Origin: Atopobium sp. UBA1382
Lineage (GTDB): Bacteria; Actinomycetota; Coriobacteriia; Coriobacteriales; Atopobiaceae
Assembly (NCBI GenBank): GCA_002305805.1
Contig: DBQY01000015.1
Location: 152,515-210,262 of the forward strand
DNA: 57,748 nt
Reading direction: 5' to 3'
Notes under the pieces: generated by a model
The model's database searches: none
Seen by the model: the letters and a program-made list of their open reading frames with translations, nothing else
What the model was told of the DNA's origin: nothing
Translations under genes and position numbers: made by a program
Shown here: piece after piece, positions 52,067 to 57,748 of the stretch
Position numbering within the stretch: position 1 is the first letter of the stretch
Layout: every line of letters starts with the position of its first letter

Positions 52067-53089
52067 ATGGCACACGATTCGAGACGCGAGGACTACCTGC
52101 GCATGAGCCTGCGCTTTGCGCTCTCCCTCGACAGCGGCGAACCGGCCCGGGCGGCGCGCGAGTTCGCCACCTTTGGCCGCCGGCTCGCCCGCGATCGTGA
52201 CTCGCTCCCGCAGTCGGACGCCGACCGGGCCTTCAGCCTCGTCTCTCTCGCGACCGATCTCATCGACTATCGGCTCCCGTTTGCCGATGACGCGCAGGCG
52301 GAGACGCTGGTGGCGCGCGGGCGCGACCTTCTCTCCGAGGCGCTCTCGCTCGACCCTGACTGCCATGACGCCGCGCGCATGCTCTTCTCGCTGGAGACGC
52401 CCTCCGCGGAGGAGCGCTCGCGCTTTCTGAGGGAGGGGGCCGAGAAGGTCCGCGTGGCGTGCGAGTCGGCGCGTGACCGTCTCTGCGACGCCCTCGACGA
52501 GGCACGCCGCACGCTCGGCGCGAGCGTTGCGATGCGGCCCTGGTGGCGCTGGCTCGCTGACCTGGCCGAATGTGCGCTGATCTGCGGGCGCAACCGCGAG
52601 TCGATCGACGCCGCCGAGCGGCTGCTCGCGTCCGACCCGCATGACCTCTCCGACGTCCGCTTCACGCTCGCCTACGCCCTCGCCAAGCTCGAGGACGCGC
52701 CGGGGCTCGCGCGCCTGGCCGAGCGCTACCCCGCCCTCGCCGCGCCGCGCGCGGCCGACGACGCGTGGATCCAGATCTCCCAGATTGCGCTCGCGCACAA
52801 GTCCTGTCGATTCGCGGACGCACGGCAGCTGACCGAGCGCCTGCTCGCCACCTACCCCGGCTCTGCTGGCGTGCTGATTCGTCAGGCGGAGATTCCCGAC
52901 GGGAGGTTCGCCCGTATCCGCGTGCCCGCCTACGGCGAGGATGAGCTGGTCGTCGCCGTGAGCGAGGGAGTCGTGCTGCTGATGGAGGGCATGGAGCGCA
53001 CCGGCAGGGGCGTGCTCGGCGCCTGGGTCGCGCGCACTGTCTCGGAGCTTTCCGGCGAGAAGGGCAGCGAGGGGGCGAGCGCGTCATGA
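52067..53089 (+). CDS. Helical-repeat (TPR-like) protein A
   Basis: 340 residues, not assigned to a named family. It consists of short amphipathic helix pairs rich in Ala, Arg and Leu (for example LVARGRDLLSEALSLDPDCHDA, and SIDAAERLLASDPHD), the usual look of tetratricopeptide repeats. The last 60 residues (RIRVPAYGEDELVVAVSEG) look beta-rich. There is no signal peptide or membrane helix. The ATG has a GGGAGGAGGGGAGG site upstream. The stop overlaps the next gene as ATGA, so the two are translationally coupled. Confidence 0.8.
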   Translation: MAHDSRREDYLRMSLRFALSLDSGEPARAAREFATFGRRLARDRDSLPQSDADRAFSLVSLATDLIDYRLPFADDAQAETLVARGRDLLSEALSLDPDCHDAARMLFSLETPSAEERSRFLREGAEKVRVACESARDRLCDALDEARRTLGASVAMRPWWRWLADLAECALICGRNRESIDAAERLLASDPHDLSDVRFTLAYALAKLEDAPGLARLAERYPALAAPRAADDAWIQISQIALAHKSCRFADARQLTERLLATYPGSAGVLIRQAEIPDGRFARIRVPAYGEDELVVAVSEGVVLLMEGMERTGRGVLGAWVARTVSELSGEKGSEGASAS

Positions 53090-54045
53090 ACGCTTGGAAC
53101 GAACTGGTAGAGCGCTGCGCCCGCCGTCGCAACGAGAAGATTGGCCCGCTCTCCGACGAGGCCTACGCCGAGCTGGTGCTCGCAGTGCGCCAGAACCCCG
53201 CCGACTTTGCTGACGAGACCTCCGAGCAGGCATTGCTCGTGCTCGCCCGCGCGCTCGACGCATGGCGCGCGAGCCGCGAGCGCGACGATCTTCTCACCGA
53301 CAAGGACTACGAGGCAGAGCACGCACGCAGGCTCGCCGCCCTGCGCGCGGAATGCGAGCGCGCGGTCTCGATTGACCCCGGCTGTCTCGACGCGCACGTC
53401 ACGGCCCTGCTCGCCTCCGAGCTGGACCCGGACCCCCTGCTCTCGGAGCTGCTCGCGCTCGAGCGCGCCCACGCGAAGGACGAGCCGCCCGTCGGCGACG
53501 CCTGGGACGACGTCTTCTATCGGCCGCACCTGCGCCTGAGGGCCGCCGTCGCCCGGACCTGCCTCGACGGTGCCCGCTATCGCATGGCTGCCGCGGCGGC
53601 GGAGTCGGTAACGTCCGTCGCGCCGGCCGACCCGCTCGGTGCGCGTCACACGCATATGCTTGCCTGCGCCCGCCTCGAGGACGAGGACGGGCTCGGGGTG
53701 CTCGAGGCGCGCTGGGCCGGACGCGAGAGCGCCTGGTCGCACCTCGCGCGCGTGCTGCTGCTCTACAAGCTGAACCGCCTGACCGCCGCGCAGCGCGCGC
53801 TGCGTGGGTTCGACCGCCTCTGCGCAGGTGGCGCCTACGCCCTGCTGCGACCCGTCTACGTGGAGCCCTGCCTGCCGGACCGTCCCGAGGCGGCGCCCTG
53901 CAGCTTCGAGGAGGTCGTCATGGCGGAGCGCGAGGTGGAGCCGCTGATCACCGACGTCCCCGAGCTTATCCCCTGGTGCCAGGGCCACGACTGGCTGGTG
54001 GCGTCGGCGCGGGCCTTCGCGGAGCGCAACGACCTGGACTGGTAG
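53086..54045 (+). CDS. Helical-repeat (TPR-like) protein B
   Basis: 319 residues with the same style of helical repeats (ECERAVSIDPGCLDAHVTALLASE; AAAAAESVTSVAPADPLGARHTHMLACARLED), often seen in TPR-containing adaptor proteins. The C-terminus ends PWCQGHDWLVASARAFAERNDLDW. Coupled to protein A by a 4-base overlap, suggesting a complex. No catalytic motif is recognised. Confidence 0.8.
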   Translation: MNAWNELVERCARRRNEKIGPLSDEAYAELVLAVRQNPADFADETSEQALLVLARALDAWRASRERDDLLTDKDYEAEHARRLAALRAECERAVSIDPGCLDAHVTALLASELDPDPLLSELLALERAHAKDEPPVGDAWDDVFYRPHLRLRAAVARTCLDGARYRMAAAAAESVTSVAPADPLGARHTHMLACARLEDEDGLGVLEARWAGRESAWSHLARVLLLYKLNRLTAAQRALRGFDRLCAGGAYALLRPVYVEPCLPDRPEAAPCSFEEVVMAEREVEPLITDVPELIPWCQGHDWLVASARAFAERNDLDW

Positions 54046-54069
54046 CGGGCGCGCGCCGCACACGAAAAA

Positions 54070-54093
54070 GGCCCGGGCGAAGCGGCCCGGGCC
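54070..54093 (-). terminator. tRNA-Glu terminator
   Basis: Stem GGCCCGGGC/GCCCGGGCC followed by TTTTT on the minus strand. Confidence 0.9.
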
Positions 54094-54102
54094 GATGGCT
54101 CG

Positions 54103-54178
54103 TGGTGCCCCCAACGGGAGTCGAACCCGTGTCGTCGCCTTGAAAGGGCGATGTCCTAGGCCACTAGACGATGGGGAC
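54103..54178 (-). tRNA. tRNA-Glu (UUC anticodon)
   Basis: 76 bases with encoded CCA; anticodon stem-loop TCGCC-CTTTCAA-GGCGA. A TATACT -10 for it lies at about 54193-54188 on the minus strand. Confidence 0.95.
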
Positions 54179-54229
54179 GCGCGGCTAGTATACCAAAGCA
54201 CGAGAAGGTCACGACGCGCGGCGTTGCCG

Positions 54230-54235
54230 TACAAT
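54230..54235 (+). promoter_or_regulatory. -10 element of the zinc-ribbon gene
   Basis: TACAAT, with TTGCCG just upstream at a spacing too short for a -35. The transcript would start near 54242, about 43 bases before the ATG. Confidence 0.5.
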
Positions 54236-54284
54236 CTCCCATGTACGCACGCCCATCATCGACTGCCCCAAAGAGGAGGCCGCC

Positions 54285-54920
54285 ATGTTCTGTCCCAACT
54301 GCGGCAACCAGATTCCCGACGAGTCCAAGTTCTGCCCGAGCTGCGGCACCGCCATCGGCGCGCCGGCGCAGGGGGAGCCCGCGCGTCCGAGCTCCGGCAT
54401 GCCCCCCGTCCCCGGCGTCGAGCCGGGGCCCTCGCCCGCGCACCCCGTCCCCGTCGGCGCCGCCGAGGCCCCGGGGATGAAGTGGTTCAAGTTCATCATC
54501 TGGGTCCAGCTCTTCCTCTCGGCGCTCCTGCTCGCCGCGCTGAGCCTCGCACTGTTCACGGGCTCGCACTACATGACCGAGTACGGCAGCGCCCGGGACC
54601 TCGTCTACCTGTTCTTCCAGGGCCTGCAGGTCGTGGACATCGTCTTCGCGGTCGTCTTCCTCGCGCTGGCGGTCTGGTGCGTCGTCGTGCGCATGGGCCT
54701 CGCCAAGTTCAAGAAGGGCGCCCCCACGCAGTACCTCGTCCTGCTCGGCGTCAACATCGTCGCTCAGACCCTGTATGCGGTGGCGCTCGCCGTCATCACG
54801 GGCGTCGAGATCTTTGACGCGATGGGCCCCTCGTCCCTGGCCCAGATCGTCGTGAGCATCGTGATGGTCTTCGTCAACAAGATCTACTTCGACAAGCGCG
54901 CGTACATGTTCACCAACTAG
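54285..54920 (+). CDS. Zinc-ribbon membrane protein
   Basis: 211 residues. The N-terminal zinc ribbon (C3, C6, C17, C20: CPNCGNQI...CPSCGTAI) is followed by a Pro/Gly-rich linker (24-63) and about four transmembrane helices (roughly 68-92, 105-135, 145-170, 183-200). Proteins of this zinc_ribbon-plus-membrane design are common in Gram-positives, with unknown function. The ATG at 54285 has AGAGGAGG upstream. Confidence 0.88.
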   Translation: MFCPNCGNQIPDESKFCPSCGTAIGAPAQGEPARPSSGMPPVPGVEPGPSPAHPVPVGAAEAPGMKWFKFIIWVQLFLSALLLAALSLALFTGSHYMTEYGSARDLVYLFFQGLQVVDIVFAVVFLALAVWCVVVRMGLAKFKKGAPTQYLVLLGVNIVAQTLYAVALAVITGVEIFDAMGPSSLAQIVVSIVMVFVNKIYFDKRAYMFTN

Positions 54921-54946
54921 CGCGGACCTCACCTACGCAGAAAAAA

Positions 54947-54979
54947 GCCGCCCGCGAGACCCTCCGTCTCGCGGGCGGC
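54947..54979. terminator. Terminator between zinc-ribbon gene and tRNA-Leu
   Basis: Perfect 14-base stem GCCGCCCGCGAGAC/GTCTCGCGGGCGGC. On the minus strand it is followed by TTTTTT and ends tRNA-Leu; on the plus strand the tract is weak but the stem may still end the zinc-ribbon transcript. Confidence 0.9.
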
Positions 54980-54989
54980 CATTTGTCTC

Positions 54990-55074
54990 TGGTAGGGGCG
55001 GTGGGACTCGAACCCACAATCCTTGCGGCGAGAGATTTTAAGTCTCCTGCGTATGCCAGTTCCGCCACGCCCCC
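54990..55074 (-). tRNA. tRNA-Leu (UAA anticodon)
   Basis: 85 bases with encoded CCA and a long variable arm; anticodon loop CTTAAAA. It starts 12 bases after the ppx stop and is probably cotranscribed with it. Confidence 0.95.
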
Positions 55075-55086
55075 AACGGGTACATC

Positions 55087-56100
55087 CTAGCGCAGCACGC
55101 GCATCGTGGGACCCCAGCCGACGGGCGATTCCACTCCGCGCAGCGTGGTCTCCGCCGCAACGGCCAGCCCGAAGAGCAGGTCAGACTCGCTGACGGTGAG
55201 CTGGGAGAAGCCCGTCTGGCGCATGAGCTCGAGCACCGCAACCACGCCGCCCAGAATCACGGGCGCACGCTTGGCCATGAGTCCCGGCAGCGCGGCGCGT
55301 CCCTCGACCGTGAGCGCAGCGAGCCGGCCCTCGAGGCGCTCGAGGTCATCACGGGAGAGCGTGGCAAGATGCACGCGCGCGGGGTCGTAGGGCTCGAGCT
55401 CCTTCTGCACGGCAACGAGGCTCGTCACCGTCCCTCCGGTCACCGCGAGCGTGGCAGGGGCGTCTGCTCCGGCACCCTCGACTCCAGCCGCAAGAAGTCC
55501 TCCCTCGCGCACCGCCGGACCAAACGCCGCGGCGGCGAACTCGTGGGCTCGCGCCACGTCGTCAGCAGCGTCGGGACCTACCGGCGAGAGGAACTTCTCG
55601 GTCACGCGCCGGCACCCCACATCAATGGATCGAACAAACCTCAGGTCAAGCGTACCATCGTCGTTAGTGCGACCACAGGCGAGCTCCGTCGAGCCGCCGC
55701 CGTTGTCCGCCACGAGCACGTTCTGCCCGCGGAAGTCACGCGTCACGCCGAGAAAGGTGAGCGCACCCTCGACCTGGCCGGGGATGATCAGCGGATCCAG
55801 CCCGAGCGCATCCAGCTCGGCGCCCAGCACAGACGAGTTCTCCGCGTCGCGCGCGGCGCTCGTGAGCGTGCAGCATGCCGCAACGGCACCGGCGTCGCGC
55901 GCGGACTCGACATAGCCGCGCACGCACGCGAGGACGCGGGCCATGGCCCCCTCGTCGAGGCGCCCGGTGGCGTCCACGTCCTGACCGAGGTTGCAGATCT
56001 CCGAGTGTTTGGCGAGACGGACCACGCGTCCGTCCTCCACGTCCGCAACCGCCAGGCGAGCGGTCACGGTTCCGATGTCGATGCAGGCCAGACGCGTCAT
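55087..56100 (-). CDS. Ppx/GppA exopolyphosphatase-family protein
   Basis: 337-residue ASKHA-fold phosphatase. It starts MTRLACIDIGTVTARLAVADV, with phosphate-1 loop DIGT, phosphate-2 ADNGGGSTELA and adenosine-like VTGGTVTSL. Family members hydrolyse polyphosphate or pppGpp; short Ppx of this size (near 310-340) occur in actinobacteria, and some prefer short-chain polyphosphate. The start overlaps the ftsB-like stop as ATGA. Confidence 0.92.
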   Translation of the reverse strand: MTRLACIDIGTVTARLAVADVEDGRVVRLAKHSEICNLGQDVDATGRLDEGAMARVLACVRGYVESARDAGAVAACCTLTSAARDAENSSVLGAELDALGLDPLIIPGQVEGALTFLGVTRDFRGQNVLVADNGGGSTELACGRTNDDGTLDLRFVRSIDVGCRRVTEKFLSPVGPDAADDVARAHEFAAAAFGPAVREGGLLAAGVEGAGADAPATLAVTGGTVTSLVAVQKELEPYDPARVHLATLSRDDLERLEGRLAALTVEGRAALPGLMAKRAPVILGGVVAVLELMRQTGFSQLTVSESDLLFGLAVAAETTLRGVESPVGWGPTMRVLR

Positions 56101-56729
56101 TGCTCTCCCCCGTCGCTTCCGTCGTACCGGAATATGAAGTCTGCAATGTGAAGGTACCACGGCGTCTCGTCGCCGGTCGACTCTTCGGTCGACCCGTCGT
56201 CCTCCTCGCCGCCCTCCACGACGATGCGCGTCTCGCCGTCGTCCACGTAACCTCGGCGCCGTGCCTCGTCCTTGATGCCCTCCTCGGTCATGAGGTTGGC
56301 GATGTCGCTCTCGAGCTCGTCGCTCTCAACGGTTGCCCGGGCCTGCTCGTCCTGGAGCACGCCGTTCTCACGCCACGCCTGATAGAGGGAGCATGCCGGG
56401 CCGTAGAGCGCCACCACGAGGACGAGCGCCACGGCACACGCAACCGAAACGCCGCGATGGGCAGCCACAAGGTCGCGCAGGCCCTGCGGGCCGGACGTGA
56501 CGACGCCACCGATCTTCTCGCGCACGCCTTCGAGGGCCCCCGCTTTTGTCGTCTGGTCCGTCGGGCGCTTCTTGGCCGACGGCTTGGCAGCGGGCCGCCG
56601 CACGGAGGCCGAGGGGATCGGAGTGGTCGCGGCGGCCTTCTTACGCGTCGCCTTCTGCTTTGGAGACTTGGCGCGCTTGGTGGGGCGCGTCGCGCTGCGA
56701 CTCTTGGTCTTGACGATGTTCTCGCTCAT
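56097..56729 (-). CDS. FtsB/DivIC-like septum formation initiator
   Basis: 210 residues: a long Lys/Arg/Ala-rich cytoplasmic tail (1 to about 92), one transmembrane helix (about 93-110), and a coiled-coil with LQDEQARATVESDELESDIANLMTEEGIKDEARRRGYV, the DivIC/FtsB signature. An acidic tail follows. FtsB/DivIC works with FtsL and FtsQ/DivIB in the divisome. The gene lies between mazG and ppx, as in many actinobacteria (eno-ftsB-ppx order), although eno is not seen here. Confidence 0.88.
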   Translation of the reverse strand: MSENIVKTKSRSATRPTKRAKSPKQKATRKKAAATTPIPSASVRRPAAKPSAKKRPTDQTTKAGALEGVREKIGGVVTSGPQGLRDLVAAHRGVSVACAVALVLVVALYGPACSLYQAWRENGVLQDEQARATVESDELESDIANLMTEEGIKDEARRRGYVDDGETRIVVEGGEEDDGSTEESTGDETPWYLHIADFIFRYDGSDGGEQ

Positions 56730-56818
56730 GCCATGCTTCGTTTCTGGGTTGTCTTGGCTGGGCCGGCGCGGAGCGCCTCAACCATTTATAGCAGAGGAGC
56801 GCGAGGCGAAGCGGCGTG

Positions 56819-57670
56819 TCACCGCTTCTCCTCTGCCTTCGCATGGTCCCAGAGCTCGTTCAGGCGCGTGGCATCAAGCCCGCCCAGCTCGACGCCCCTC
56901 GCGCGAGCCAGCTCCTCCATACGTGACCACCGCGCCCTGAACTTGCGGTTGGACGCCGCGAGCGCCTCCTCGGCGTCGATGCCCTCGCGTCGGGCGACGT
57001 TGACCAGCGCGAAGAGCAGGTCGCCAAACTCGAGCGAGCGCGCGTCGGAGCCGAGCTCCTCGCGCTCGAACTCGGCACGCTCCTCGGCGACCTTGTCCCA
57101 GATGTCAGCGATGGTATCCCACTCAAAACCCGCCTTGGCAGCGCGCTTGGAGATCTTCTGGGCCTGCATGAGGGCGGGCAGGCTGCGCGGGACGGAGTCG
57201 AGGAGGCCCTGCGGCGCGTCCTTCTCCCCCTGCGCGGTGCGCTCGGCAGCCTTGACGTCATCCCAGATGTCCTGAACCTCGCCGCCGTCGCCGGCCGCCG
57301 CATGCTCGCCAAAGACGTGCGGGTGACGGCGCACGAGCTTCTCGTTGAGGCCGCGGACGACGTCGTCGATCGTGAAGGCGCCCTCGTCGGCTGCGATCTG
57401 CGCGTGCAGGACGACCTGCTCCAGCACGTCGCCGAGCTCCTCGACCAGGTGTTCGCGGTCGTTGGCCTCGATGGCCTCCACGGCTTCGTAGGCCTCCTCG
57501 ACCAAGTGCTTGGTGATGGAGCGGTGCGTCTGCTCGCGGTCCCACGGGCAGCCGTCCGGCTGGCGCAGGCGCCACATCGTGCGCACAAGGCGGTCGAACT
57601 CGGGGTGAGTGGTCGGCGCGCCCGGGCGCGCGGCGTTCTCGGCATCCACGCGGTCGGCGTTCTGGGACAT
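56819..57670 (-). CDS. mazG: Nucleoside triphosphate pyrophosphohydrolase MazG
   Basis: 283 residues with two MazG repeats. The first has the canonical CPWDREQTHRSI and EEAYEAVEAIEANDREHLVEELGD with the EExxE/ExxD metal-binding set. The second (about 165-230) ends with EFGDLLFALVNVAR. The enzyme hydrolyses NTPs and possibly ppGpp precursors. A TAGAAT -10 (57712-57707, minus) and a GTTCTTCTCG motif (57690) precede it. Start ATG 57670 with AGAAGGAG upstream. Confidence 0.94.
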   Translation of the reverse strand: MSQNADRVDAENAARPGAPTTHPEFDRLVRTMWRLRQPDGCPWDREQTHRSITKHLVEEAYEAVEAIEANDREHLVEELGDVLEQVVLHAQIAADEGAFTIDDVVRGLNEKLVRRHPHVFGEHAAAGDGGEVQDIWDDVKAAERTAQGEKDAPQGLLDSVPRSLPALMQAQKISKRAAKAGFEWDTIADIWDKVAEERAEFEREELGSDARSLEFGDLLFALVNVARREGIDAEEALAASNRKFRARWSRMEELARARGVELGGLDATRLNELWDHAKAEEKR

Positions 57671-57706
57671 AGCGGCTCCTTCTGCAGCGGGTTCTTCTCG
57701 CCTGCG

Positions 57707-57712
57707 ATTCTA
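57707..57712 (-). promoter_or_regulatory. mazG -10 element
   Basis: TAGAAT on the minus strand, 36 bases upstream of the mazG ATG, in the context GCGCTAGAAT. The -35 position is GC-rich and unconvincing. Confidence 0.5.
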
Positions 57713-57748
57713 GCGCGCGACGGACGAGAGGGGGCGTGCCCACGGCGG

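Noticed and set aside
54241..54480. Leaderless ATG at 54241 right after TACAAT
   Set aside because: That frame gives a low-complexity 79-residue product. The frame starting at 54285 has a strong ribosome site and a clear zinc ribbon with membrane helices.

Overview
The window is GC-rich (coding third positions are almost all G or C) and carries about 53 protein genes and 9 tRNA genes, nearly all housekeeping. The gene content points to an actinobacterium of class Coriobacteriia, probably the Olsenella/Atopobium branch. Evidence: an actinobacterial-type insert in RpoC, a Firmicutes-like type II fatty-acid cluster with FabK, a fused AccD-AccA carboxyltransferase, and a LysRS fused to an HD domain. 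The genus is an inference. I see no transposase, integrase, phage gene or CRISPR array.

Layout. 1-2.4 kb: str operon (fusA partial, rpsG, rpsL), minus strand. 2.6-12.8 kb: one long minus-strand lipid operon in transcription order fabH-acpP-fabK-fabD-fabG-fabF-accB-fabZ-accC-accDA-degV, divergent from the biotin ligase gene birA. 14-28 kb: minus-strand transcription/translation block, in transcription order tRNA-Tyr, tRNA-Thr, tRNA-Met, tuf, rpmG, tRNA-Trp, secE, nusG, rplK, rplA, rplJ, rplL, rpoB, rpoC. 28-37.4 kb: a small membrane protein and tRNA-Thr, then clpC-disA-ispD-ispF-cysS-rlmB-yacP, a Bacillus-like gene order lacking ctsR, mcsAB and radA. 37.7-40.9 kb: tatA-like, greA, lysS. 41-48 kb: spermidine-synthase-like protein, HAD phosphatase, glycerate kinase, tRNA-Pro, ispE, veg, nagB, rdgB, rph, tRNA-Val. 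48-57.7 kb: murE with an overlapping degenerate murE paralogue, an iron-type alcohol dehydrogenase, two coupled helical-repeat proteins, tRNA-Glu, a zinc-ribbon membrane protein, tRNA-Leu, ppx, an ftsB-like gene and mazG.

How the genes work together. BirA would biotinylate AccB. AccB, AccC and AccDA make malonyl-CoA, which FabD, FabH, FabF, FabG, FabZ and FabK elongate on AcpP; a 25-bp palindrome between birA and fabH could coordinate the two units. IspD, IspE and IspF are three steps of the MEP isoprenoid route and, with MurE, feed envelope synthesis.

The most unusual points are: (1) a C-terminal extension of RpoC that looks like the alpha-CTD of RNA polymerase; (2) a rewritten, longer fork-loop-2 segment in RpoB; (3) the LysRS-HD fusion; (4) a MurE-like pseudoenzyme with a destroyed P-loop, overlapping murE by one base; and (5) several intergenic repeat families: five 31-bp GATTCAAAAGGGG palindromes inside the fab operon, four hairpins with AGACTGTCG/CGACAGTCT arms, a CTTCTCG/CGAGAAG motif often paired as dyads, an array with 31-bp period that flips orientation between birA and rpoC, and two 112-bp units with GGTTTGGGTTCA termini.
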